NCBI RefSeq assembly: GCF_904063055.1
Contig: NZ_CAJFCN010000003.1
Coordinates: 124,001 to 188,000, forward strand
Length of the DNA: 64,000 bases
Source of the DNA: Pseudomonas paracarnis
GTDB taxonomy: Bacteria > Pseudomonadota > Gammaproteobacteria > Pseudomonadales > Pseudomonadaceae
Direction: 5' to 3'
A program made the translations under genes and the position numbers. Below the pieces are notes generated by a model. The model saw only the letters and a list, made by a program, of their open reading frames with translations, had not been told where the DNA came from and searched no databases. Shown one piece after another: positions 22,001 through 25,915 of the stretch (its first letter is position 1; each line of letters begins with the position of its first letter).

Positions 22001-24103
22001 AGCAATGACCTGAGCCTGGTAGGTACGCAAGCCAAGGCTGGTCGCGACATCGATCTCAAGGCAGGAAACGACTTGAGCATCCGTGCTGCGCAGAACGACA
22101 GTTCAAGCGACAGTAATAGAAACAGTGGTGGTGGCGAAGTCGGGTTTACCTTTGGTAATGAGGGGGTCGGCGTTTATGCCAGCGTCAGCATGGGCAAAGG
22201 GAACCTGGACCGGGAAGGGCAGCGTCAACAGGATGCCTATCTCTATGCTGCAGATCGTTTGGGCTTCGAGAGCGGCCGCGATACCCAGGTCGCAGGTGCC
22301 GACTTACGGGGAGATATAGTCATTGGCCGGGTCGGCGGTGACCTGAATGTTTCTTCTGTCCCAGACACCGGCAAAGTCAAAGGCAAAGAATTTGATGTAA
22401 GTGTCACCGTCACCATCGGGCCGGGCGCCGGTGTCAGCGGTTCGGTTGGTTACGGTCAGACCTCTGGAAAAACCAATTGGGTCGAAGACCAGACGCGGAT
22501 CACCGCCAGCGACAAGCTGGATATCCGTACGGAGAAGCACACACAACTCGATGGCGCTTTAATCGCTTCGGACAATGGCAACTTGAAACTGGACACCGGC
22601 ACGCTGGGGTTCAGAGACATCTCTGGAGAAGATAAAGAGCACGGGTATTACTTGAACGTCGGTGGCACCTATAAAAACGGTGAAAGCACTACCCAGGATC
22701 CGAGCCAGGTCGGTAAAGGCAAGACGGGGCAGACGGGGTGGAGTGTTACTGGCTGGAAGTACGATAAGGACCGCGAGCAATCAGTCCGCGCGACAGTGGG
22801 CGCGGGTGAGATCGTTGTGCGGGATGTGGGCGATGCTACATCTGCAGTGACGGGGCTCAATCGCGATGTTGATAAGGCTTACGAAGTTACCAAGGACCAG
22901 GAAAAACGTACGGATCTGTATGTAACTGACTCTTCGTTGAAAGCGGTGACATCCCCAAAGGCAACATTAGAACAATGGAAAACCGACGCCGCCAAGTTAG
23001 GTGACAGAACCGAAGAGACGATTTTCCAGATGGTGGACCTGCTCGGCGCTGGTTCGGAGATTGCGCAAGGCACAAACCCTGATTGGGTTGGCCGCATGAT
23101 GGAAGGCAAGGCTGCTTTTAGGCAGCTAGGTAGTCGCCACGTAGACGAACGGTCCGCTATCGTCAACCGAGTGCTTGGCAATATCACAAATAACGACCAC
23201 TCTCCTGAAACTCAAGCACTGGCAGATAAGATCACTCAGATAGCAGGAGACGACCCGCAAAAAGCTCAGCAAGTGTTGACGTTGCTAACGAGCTTGAATA
23301 AAAGCGGTCATGGAGAAAATAACTTCTTACCGGCGATACCTCTCGCTATGGCGGGCATCACAGCCATAGGAGGCGCGTTAGTTGCAGCTAACCCAACCAC
23401 TCAGGAAAACTTGCGTATTGCGGCAAACTCCATGGTTGAGGCAGCAGCCAAAACTGGAGAGAATGCTGCGCAAAGCATGAAAAGCAGCATACTGATCTGG
23501 GATGTGATTGTTGGTACGGCATTCCCGATCCACCTGCTTGATCCTAGCAATCGAAGTCTGGTCAATCCGATCCTCACGGACATTGCCGTGCATCCGAGCA
23601 GTGGCGGGTTTGGTGATGGCAGTGTGGTTGCTCCGACGGTTCATACCGGTGGGACGCAGCTGGATGGGCGACAGGACGATGGTAAGTATGTGACGCCGGA
23701 GCATCGACTTGATCCGGGAAACATGTACAGTGAGGAGAGCGGTGCAAAAGCGACAGGTGGTGCAGTAGAGCTAACGTTTGACAAGGCCACCCGGACTTGG
23801 ACAACTCCAGCAGGTTTAGACTATGGACAAGGATCAGTCCAAGGGAACAGAGTTTTGCATGTTTTAGAGCACGCGGAGCCGAATCCGGCCAAGACAACGC
23901 ATAGCGTATTTAGTATGGACAGAAAAGAAATTTTAGGCGCTGTCGATGAGGCATGGCGCAAGAAAGGTAGTCCCGTGTCAGGTGATCCGGGGGCATATGT
24001 TGTCCCAATGGGCCGACCGATTGGTACTACGGGAGAAACAAGTATTAAAATTATTGTTCGTCCTGGGACCAATAAGGTTATTACCGCCTATCCTGTTAAT
24101 TAG
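7016..24103 (+). CDS. giant two-partner secretion effector, CdiA-like filamentous hemagglutinin with C-terminal toxin
   Basis: The 5695-residue surface filament should deliver a C-terminal toxin into neighbouring cells. After an extended signal region (about 1-49, cleavage near LLAQADG) comes the TPS secretion domain, with NPNLHG and NPYGISCNGCGF. FHA-type repeats built on LDN-x-x-G follow to about residue 3400. Next come a Pro/Thr/Val-rich linker around 3940-4040 and a second class of repeats (AGRDxxLxAG) at about 4180-5100. A pre-toxin region (KGKEFDVSVT ... EKRTDLY) spans about 5100-5305, then a unique C-terminus. The last ~95 residues (GNRVLHVLEHAEP, KTTHSVFS, ITAYPVN) look like a BECR-fold RNase toxin, but I cannot name the family. 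The canonical VENN motif is absent. tpsB lies directly upstream and a candidate immunity gene directly downstream. Confidence 0.9.
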   Translation: MDVRQYAFLARQPSAAVKSRAHFLGLPKRGLALILANAMFWHPLLAQADGIVVNAPGTSLGQAGNGVPIVNIATPNANGLSHNQFHDYNVGANGVILNNATDRTQSTQLGGIIVGNPNLHGTAANIILNEVNGGSPSQLRGYTEVAGQSAHVIVANPYGISCNGCGFINTPQATLTTGKAVIENGQINRYQVDQGSVAIEGAGLNASNVDQFEIITRAATINAQIQAKKLTIVAGRNDVDARTLNATARAADGSQAPDLAIDSSALGGMYVGAVKLVGTEAGVGVKLSGDMVAGGDIQIDAGGHVVMGQTTAAGAIDVKARSVEAQGVVAAGSVLEMKTQGGLLNQKSLAARDRVALQSGGVLTNNGVIEAGVNADRTRNAQGDIHVTAAQLNNNGKTVIASRDLAVNVDGTLDNRGGTLSAQNQLKVTTEELDNQQQGRVLSASRLELNAGQLLNTDAGLVVGDRGLSGRIGQLVNRKGELSSLADVTLQVDSLDNVAGLISAGQALRLTASAAVNNQNGRLVAGQMVRVNAGQLDNSQSGILTSQGELGLNIAGTLDNQQQGRIESGAAAQVNAGNFNNQQHGVLASGGALELAAGPVNNSQGGSIYSAKALNARVTSLDQHDQGRIYSNSDLTLDLSNGHLDNHDAGLINASGQLALNNLNSVDNRSGEISSARGFSVAANSLDNRAGKLLSDQALGLRIAQALNNGAGQIAASGLDIDVASLLNDQRGRVHSRDRLNARVGGLLANQSGSFSADSGAQLTVGHLDNSNGGQLFSQGDLSLNLNRGHLNNQGGLINSPGQLLLTQLNSVDNQGGEISSTQAFDLNADQLNNSAGKLLSEQALSVRIARALDNTKGGLTAKALEVRAGTLINQAGRLAAVEGLNLQVDGELDNRSAKVLGKHLVLGVGTLNNDQGLVQGDGTLVLQAGGAISNQAGTLAAGQSVTVNSASLDNRQGTLTSDASLTARIAANMLNQAGLVSAGTDLQVNVADLNNSLNGRIAAEQVQISAQGIDNRAGGSLYAKHQLGVDVGGQLNNAQGTLRSDARLTINAGGLTNDDATLSSAGELKIATGNLSNQGGELRSATQLGMTVTALDNSRNGHVASQADVSLDMQGGYLNNNGGLINAPGQLLLKQLGSVDNQGGEISSAHAFELAATALNTADGKLLSQQALTLRIAQALDNTRGLISAAALQVSSASLDNQGGKLSAVSDLNLGVEGVLDNRNGELLGQHSTVEVAALNNSQGRIQGDNRLTLTSHGAVNNDKGTLAAGQMLTVNAASLDNQSKGRLTSKGDAHLVVGSVDNRGGSITSVGQLQVTGDQLDNRQAGLLNSGKAMNLSIGKLDNRGGEVSSVTELTMMGRELDNSNAGRVLANSTLQLTLDRLNNQLKGLISAQQDVNLKATSLDNSAQGSVYAKRNLDVTLAGQADNSQGVMRSDAALQLRSASFGNNGGRISSGGALLLSAANALANQNGEVLSADTATVNAGSVDNSHGRIVADGALQLTTGVLLNQHQGRVTSADRLNLTATDVDNRFEGRIASGQALNASLSSLDQRGAGEFYSNSELTLDMNQGHLNNADGFINAPGQLLLKNLKSVDNRNGEISSAKAFALRADTLDNSGGNLLSDQGLTLKIEQALLNVKGLISAAGVELGASRLDNREGKVSSALDARLVVNEDLLNDQGEIVSAGHTQLKAASLDNTAGQVLGDVSLDVKVKGALNNQAGTLGAGTSLNVQAASLDNRQAGKLGSDGQLKATIDGLLDNQAKGQVLAKGAMELRAGRLDNREGRLTGQDLLTLHSANVDNRGGVILAQKDLQLNVGELDNQQGSLSSKAALSFSGQQLRNQKGLVSAAGPLRLTADNVQNAAGRIASQADLQATIGVLAQQGGELVAQDELSLSGASLDNRDGGLVGATKALKLTVDAIDNRAGEISSQSSIDFKAQHLDNSAGKLIAGTALELAVAHVINQAQGMIFARDNRFNGARLDNGQGTFAGQQSLSMSLVAIPGTELDGRLDNQLGKISSEGTLQVSSATLNNDAGAVSSAGALTLAASGAITNQGGVMETDAALTLTSASLDNGPKGLLNSRGALTLATGTLNNTGRITSADRLDLAATQVANSGRIASSKNLTAAINGLNQQGGELFSNTQLDLDLNHGQLSNVGGLINSPLLMLKNLADINNQRGEISSQQAFVLAARNLDNGGGKLISNQGLTLQIQDALGNAKGAISAAALNANSARLDNTDGLLNSRGVMDVSATQALDNQRGTLIADGAMRLSSARLDNRDGDVSGKALVTVDIDQVDNRGGQLISTTAVDVRGAVLDNRKGLVGADKAVKLLVDRVDNRGGELSTNADLTVTGHTLDNSDAGRVLAGQSLNLTLTQLLNRNQGQLNTQRLMLSAQDLDNSNGKLLAQQLLQLELKGELNNTQGVLNSEGRLSVDAASVVNRQGRISSADALVLGSQGALDNEGGELVTDSTLQLRSASLGNQKGVLSGKGAVSVTTGALDNTGGRLTSGDTLELKAGLLNNSAGNIGSAQALTASVDGLDQQGGKLFSNAGLTLDLNNGQLNNQQGLINATGPLVLNHLNGVNNQAGEISSGQAFNIVARNLNNSGGRLLSNQGLTLRIDQVLTNIKGLVAGASLSAQAAVVDNSGGTLTSRGGLELTSTGLLSNGQQGLINAAQALTVNAGNFNNQGGSLLGTSALTLNALAVDNSAKGLINSQGSLELNALSLDASDAGEVSAKGDMDLTLTSMALRGGRLIGEQRLSVDLANGDLDNRKGLIFAKGPLTLKRLRDLQNQGGELSSQNALSLTGRSLDNSAGTLISQQLLTLNAGDVVNRGGLISGWQGLNLIGTHLNNRDKGTLSSRNGDLDVRLSGSLLNSGEGALASQGQLSVSAASLDNSNKGVISSGAQQTLNVIGALNNTQGGLIDSGSTLDLSAADLDNSAGNITALRNLNFLGGNLLNTGGSLMGNDHLVLNLQGNLGNVNGKIAGTGSLVLQRAIEVDNRGGQLASQGRLSLAMGGLNNSQGGTVAAKGPLAIDASAIVQNNADGLIYSQDGDLRINAFGLTNAQGKLQGQNGLRVEVNGDLDNQGGNIISQTGDVHLKAGNLDNRSGVLASLKGAIEAGVVGVLRNGHDLNGSPKGGLIQGQRLLLNAGQFDNQGGYLGAQTSDAWLTVATLNNQQGALYAKGLMRINGSALENSAGQIAGDQIALGLDGQLTNHNGLIESTNNLTVAANAIDNQGGKLRALGRAGKTEFQIGSVFDNRNGAVETANQDLTLAAASFQNNGGQLLHVGEGTFDISLPNVTGAGGTVVTRGGLTLNADTWTNTSVIQAGRLNVNVNHFTQTETGQLLASTHLEGKGGSWVNNGLIASDGTLSLGLTGTYGGSGRISSVDTLNVGAASLNLDAASSITGGRGATISVAGQMTNSGRISAMGNLAISAGALTNAGTLGSSEGMLIDTQTLLNERGAIISGGDMSLLAESFTNKNADVYSLGKLFVARDIQGNWAGTLTNISANLESAGDMTLHVGAIENKKEFFNVSSTLVSGAIGMRGTSARAGHMVLMEEYESKVDAESVSASISSGRNLDVQGRSLLNSASVISATGNISAALENFSNVGATLGKYSVLKSFDLPNLKEDKNISRFWRSIMDYNAANDPSYTLQGSGSRRAGTLHFWDQNWNESMVTPYTRMGGTAQRQTNLTFGWKTYTTFNVNFQALFPAPAYNAGTRSALPATLSGVNFYDQRMISKPGSAGTAQAIVQAGGAVQINASKNLVNSVIQEGQPISTGSGRGFDATRPVNNAVVAIDLNAQLPPDLAQQQVNPLTLRGFTLPTGTHGLFRLSSRAGEDTQATQATSGPQSWTMGGATLGLAQRQDAQPALETRTFDFKSVTQQGAATRQVDFTARQVSGATATTRTLNVAGAGDVANGSGWTPSQITPGEIARGDGINAQDPSSGSTPVAKVTGPTDQPDLALTQRETHIQVATPGEPARPTLNIPGVTPVMPGVQPVVSTPVAQGAGSSPTQTADVIAQPVNALAQTTPVASQTINRVQGFTPTAPKSQPHKYLIETNPVLTDLKQFMSSDYLLAGLGYNPDESAKRLGDGLYEQRLIQQAVQARTGQRFIDGQNTDEKLFKYLMDNAIQSKQQLNLAVGVTLTSQQVAALTHDIVWLEQHEVNGEKVLVPVLYMAQADNRLAPNGALIAGNDLNLIAGENLENAGTLRATNNLSAKAGNDLINSGLIEAGNRLDLLAGNNIVNKSGGIIAGRDVTLTAIKGDVINDRAVTRTGNGTAERRDYLDSASRIEAANDLTMNAGRDIANTGGVLQSGRDTTLVAGRDVHIDAVEQRNGLDLGSRLRTETVTQNGASVEAGRDLKVSAGRDFSAIASRIDAKRDLSITTTENLSISSAADEQHSSSKSKKVTQSKDHISQVSSVLTAGGDVSLNAGKDLEFTASRIAGGGNVALDAQRDVSILSALDEDASFYSKKSKGSFGRSKSQQRESYDSTNVASVVEAGKDLTINATKKTDGGMSIDGGRDVTVIGSQLKAGVDMLLGATGDIAVLSGVEEHGSYSKKTKSGFLGLSKSGKSQLKTTASQVGSELEAGNDVVVAAGNDVRVRASEISAENDVELRSGLVKETGDINLVSANDTAYSRSEKYEKKTGTISGGFIAISSAKKAGQEAQSSTSVGSQVSADRDANLHAERDINLVGSGVSAGRDVSLNAGRDVNVLAAQSSTSERDWQKSKQTGIGVSSDANGVTLFVGADKSAEKNRLEQQTAAASQINAGQDLAINAKRDINQRGSDISAANDAELTAGRDINIDAARERLLMEQQRETERNGLSVAINHNYGNTKDAVSGAGKGEDNISKGSSTLKGVDAVGQFLAGPTGDVKFGNSKHSTSTQLIEETNRSSTLKAGKDLNLVAGNDVAISGGQLNASRDINIKGRDVSLDVAKGSINQNDSESQSWGGIHGGTSGGIKLGVGGSHGVASEKGSNGTSTVTTAQAGRDINLNASNDLSLVGTQAKAGRDIDLKAGNDLSIRAAQNDSSSDSNRNSGGGEVGFTFGNEGVGVYASVSMGKGNLDREGQRQQDAYLYAADRLGFESGRDTQVAGADLRGDIVIGRVGGDLNVSSVPDTGKVKGKEFDVSVTVTIGPGAGVSGSVGYGQTSGKTNWVEDQTRITASDKLDIRTEKHTQLDGALIASDNGNLKLDTGTLGFRDISGEDKEHGYYLNVGGTYKNGESTTQDPSQVGKGKTGQTGWSVTGWKYDKDREQSVRATVGAGEIVVRDVGDATSAVTGLNRDVDKAYEVTKDQEKRTDLYVTDSSLKAVTSPKATLEQWKTDAAKLGDRTEETIFQMVDLLGAGSEIAQGTNPDWVGRMMEGKAAFRQLGSRHVDERSAIVNRVLGNITNNDHSPETQALADKITQIAGDDPQKAQQVLTLLTSLNKSGHGENNFLPAIPLAMAGITAIGGALVAANPTTQENLRIAANSMVEAAAKTGENAAQSMKSSILIWDVIVGTAFPIHLLDPSNRSLVNPILTDIAVHPSSGGFGDGSVVAPTVHTGGTQLDGRQDDGKYVTPEHRLDPGNMYSEESGAKATGGAVELTFDKATRTWTTPAGLDYGQGSVQGNRVLHVLEHAEPNPAKTTHSVFSMDRKEILGAVDEAWRKKGSPVSGDPGAYVVPMGRPIGTTGETSIKIIVRPGTNKVITAYPVN
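8160..17100 (+). repeat. nested repeats of the effector stalk
   Basis: The stalk consists of ~20-residue beta-helix repeats with the core LDN-x-x-G. These are grouped into a longer super-repeat whose most conserved block is GQLLLK-x-L-x-SVDN followed by GEISSA-x-AF. I see this block near 8975, 9412, 10399, 11762, 13495, 14712 and 15334. The spacing is irregular (about 0.4 to 1.7 kb), which suggests growth and loss of blocks by unequal recombination. Confidence 0.8.
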
Positions 24104-24114
24104 AGAAATTTTAT

Positions 24115-24321
24115 ATGCTGTGTCCAAGGTGTGTGCAGGGAGAAGTTGTCAAGGTTAGAATTATAGCTAACGACACTTGCTTGTTCGTATGTCAAGAGTG
24201 CGAGGCCTCATGGTTTTTATACGAAGACATTGGGGTTAAGGCCTTTGTCGACTATGGGACCTATATGGAAGGTCTCGGGCTGAAACCATTGTGGAGTGAG
24301 TTGCAAATCATTCCTGAGTAG
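24115..24321 (+). CDS. candidate immunity protein, small zinc-ribbon type
   Basis: This 68-residue protein follows the effector gene by 11 bases. Its N-terminus carries two Cys pairs, CPRC (3-6) and CQEC (26-29), which look like a zinc ribbon. An acidic C-terminal half follows. Position alone (directly after a polymorphic toxin) suggests it neutralises the toxin of the effector. AT content is visibly higher than in the effector stalk, as is common for exchangeable toxin/immunity pairs. The ribosome binding site is weak (GAGA). I do not recognise a named immunity family. Confidence 0.65.
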   Translation: MLCPRCVQGEVVKVRIIANDTCLFVCQECEASWFLYEDIGVKAFVDYGTYMEGLGLKPLWSELQIIPE

Positions 24322-24461
24322 GTACAAAAGAACTGGGGGGAATTGAGCCACCCATTCCCAAAGTAGATGTCACAAATGACTTTATGATGAGTACCTTCAA
24401 GGTAAAAAAGGGGGCAAATTTATTTATAGGTTTGACGAGTCCTTTTAGATGTAACGAATGA
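24318..24461 (+). pseudogene. remnant open frame without a start, possibly an old toxin-module fragment
   Basis: The frame is open from 24318 to a TGA at 24459-24461. It reads as natural protein (ELGGIEPPIPKVDVTNDF, MMSTFKVKKG) before running into the MITE-like repeat. It has no start codon or ribosome site of its own. It may be a leftover of a displaced effector C-terminus or immunity gene. No homologue is visible within the window. Confidence 0.35.
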
Positions 24462-24491
24462 GTCTCTGGAAAATAAATCTCTCCCCTTTTT
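24404..24491. repeat. MITE-like element, copy 1
   Basis: This 88-base element has near-perfect terminal inverted repeats. The left end is AAAAAAGGGGGCAAATTTAT and the right end reads as its complement (ATAAATCTCTCCCCTTTTT), with two mismatches relative to the other copies. The core GGTTTGACGAGTCCTTTTAG is shared with copies 2 and 3. There is no coding capacity for a transposase, so mobility would need an enzyme encoded elsewhere. Confidence 0.85.
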
Positions 24492-24670
24492 CGTTTGAGA
24501 AGGACGGGGCGGTTTATAGCTTGGACAACAGACGTTTGCTTGCTGCGTCTGAGGCGGGAGTTCCAATCAAAGTTGTTCCGGCTACGCCAGCAGAGGTTGC
24601 TAAGGAAGGATGGAAAATGACTACCCCCAATAATGGTTCGATTATCTGTGTTCGAGGTATTTATAAGTGA
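24458..24670 (+). pseudogene. orphan toxin C-terminal fragment
   Basis: After the MITE-like repeat the frame encodes FEKDGAVYSLDNRRLLAASE and ends GSIICVRGIYK. VYSLDNRRL with TTPNNGSI near the end is characteristic of the last ~60 residues of several Rhs/hemagglutinin polymorphic toxins. The rest of the effector is missing. An ATG inside the repeat (24458) is in frame, adding MSLWKINLSPF, but it has no good ribosome binding site. The downstream gene looks like its immunity partner. I regard this as a displaced toxin module cut by the repeat. Confidence 0.6.
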
Positions 24671-24677
24671 GGACGGT

Positions 24678-24929
24678 ATGAGTTTTGAGCGAGTTAGAGA
24701 TATACAGACAAAAGAAGATCTTGCGGATTTTGTTGGTGAGTTCAGAGAGGGGTTGGTGCTTAATCCAAATGACTGGGAAAATCCGGACTTAGAAAGGTTT
24801 TTAGCGGCAATGGAAGCCTGCGTTAGATCAATAGATATGTATGCAAAAAACTCGGGCGACAATAAAGTTATTAGCCCTAGCTGGAGCACCTTTGCAAGGA
24901 TTTTATGTGCGTCGAAAGTTTATGAGTAA
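24678..24929 (+). CDS. DUF7660-like immunity protein
   Basis: This 83-residue acidic protein begins MSFERVRDIQ and contains NPNDWENPDLERFLAAMEAC, with a C-terminal SWSTFARILCASKVYE. This pattern (WEN-x-x-L-x-x-FL ... W-x-x-FA-x-IL-x-x-x-x-YE) is what I know from DUF7660 proteins, which often act as immunity proteins next to polymorphic toxins. The ATG at 24678 has GAGG five bases upstream and starts eight bases after the orphan toxin fragment. An upstream in-frame start at 24633 would overlap that fragment and is less likely. It probably protects against the toxin whose fragment precedes it. Confidence 0.7.
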   Translation: MSFERVRDIQTKEDLADFVGEFREGLVLNPNDWENPDLERFLAAMEACVRSIDMYAKNSGDNKVISPSWSTFARILCASKVYE

Positions 24930-25037
24930 TTGTTTTGCATGGGCTTTACTCAACAACAGATCCCGCCGGTGTTGTTATATCTGTTTATTGCAAAATCTCC
25001 GCCCTTCAATGCTCGCTTTAGTCATGGCTTGGGGAAG

Positions 25038-25125
25038 TAAAAAGTGGACAGATTTATTAGGGTTGACGAGTTCTTTTAGATGTAACGAATGAGTCTCCGG
25101 AAAATAAATCTGTCCTCTTTTTTTT
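25038..25125. repeat. MITE-like element, copy 2
   Basis: The ends AAAAAGTGGACAGATTTATT and AATAAATCTGTCCTCTTTTT are inverted repeats of each other apart from one compensating change. The internal GTTGACGAGTTCTTTTAGAT matches copies 1 and 3 with few substitutions. Confidence 0.85.
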
Positions 25126-25221
25126 GTCCATTTTTTTTCACTGAAAAATCAAAATGTAAAAGGCGCTGGGCCTGGTGTACAGCCGGATTGTCAGGGGGAT
25201 ATGCAATCCATAGGAAGTGAT

Positions 25222-25584
25222 ATGAACGGAATTGAAAAGCTATCGATCATTCCAGAATTTAATTTCTATAATTTGAATTATGTATTAAGTTTTAGCGTTC
25301 GGCAAGAGTATGAGGGAGAGAGCGTTTCGACATATGAAATAATGCTTGCCATGCTTTATAAGCTTGATCGTTTTGAATGTGACGTTGGCCTTAAGTTTGC
25401 GGGTGTGAGGTATTTTAAAGTTCCTGAAGTAAATGGCGATTTTTACTTGAGCGAGATTGAGTTGGAAAATGTTTCGGCAGACCAGCTTGAAGGCGTAAAC
25501 TTTAGGTTTAAAGATTACGGAGGTTCTGGGTTTGAAGTGCTGTCTCGTGAGTTTTCCGTTTTAAGCTGTAAGCCTCGTGACTGA
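25222..25584 (+). CDS. putative immunity protein of unknown family
   Basis: The protein has 120 residues and begins MNGIEKLSIIPEFNFYN. It is AT-rich and acidic, with alternating hydrophobic strands (LNYVLSFSVRQEYEG, VGLKFAGVRYFKVPEV), so it is probably a small beta-rich protein. The ATG at 25222 has AGGAAG four to five bases upstream; a longer start at 25201 lacks this. It lies ~100 bases after MITE-like copy 2, where a toxin C-terminus would be expected, but I find none I can recognise. Context between toxin fragments suggests an orphan immunity gene; function is otherwise unknown. Confidence 0.5.
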   Translation: MNGIEKLSIIPEFNFYNLNYVLSFSVRQEYEGESVSTYEIMLAMLYKLDRFECDVGLKFAGVRYFKVPEVNGDFYLSEIELENVSADQLEGVNFRFKDYGGSGFEVLSREFSVLSCKPRD

Positions 25585-25729
25585 AGCCTCGAATTGAGTC
25601 AGCCCAGAAAAGCAAAACAAAAAGTGAGCGGACTGATTTTCAGGTTTGAGGGGGTATTTGAGATTCGGCAATGAAATTCTGAAAAATATTTTGCTTTGTA
25701 TGTGAAGATCAAGTGTGCAGGTGTTTAAA

Positions 25730-25828
25730 GTGATCAAAAATAAAGTTCCTGATTGGACAGTGCGTGGAAAAACCATTTCTCAACTGATTGAGGAGTTGCA
25801 GTCATTTGAAGATCAAGATCTCATGTAA
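25730..25828 (+). pseudogene. truncated copy of the immunity gene at 27675
   Basis: The frame reads VPDWTVRGKTISQLIEELQ and then SFEDQDLM before stopping in the A-run of MITE-like copy 3. It aligns with MPDWITRGKTISELIEELR and SFEDQTLM of the intact gene at 27675-27872. The C-terminal half (VEISVDGG onward) is missing exactly at the repeat edge. This is a gene fragment disrupted by, or captured together with, the repeat. Confidence 0.8.
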
Positions 25829-25915
25829 AAAAGGGGACAGATTTATTTATAGGTTTGACGAGTCCTTTTAGATATAAGGAATGAGTCTCTGGAAAATAAA
25901 TCTGTCCCCTTTTTT
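25827..25915. repeat. MITE-like element, copy 3
   Basis: Eighty-nine bases have perfect ends: AAAAAAGGGGACAGATTTAT, and the complementary right end ATAAATCTGTCCCCTTTTTT. Its left edge cuts an immunity gene fragment. Its right edge abuts the first base of the orphan effector C-terminus (CTCTATGC at 25916). Confidence 0.9.

Noticed and set aside
24939..25040. Small frame MGFTQQQIPPVLLYLF
   Set aside because: Thirty-three codons ending at the repeat edge; no start signal or similarity seen.
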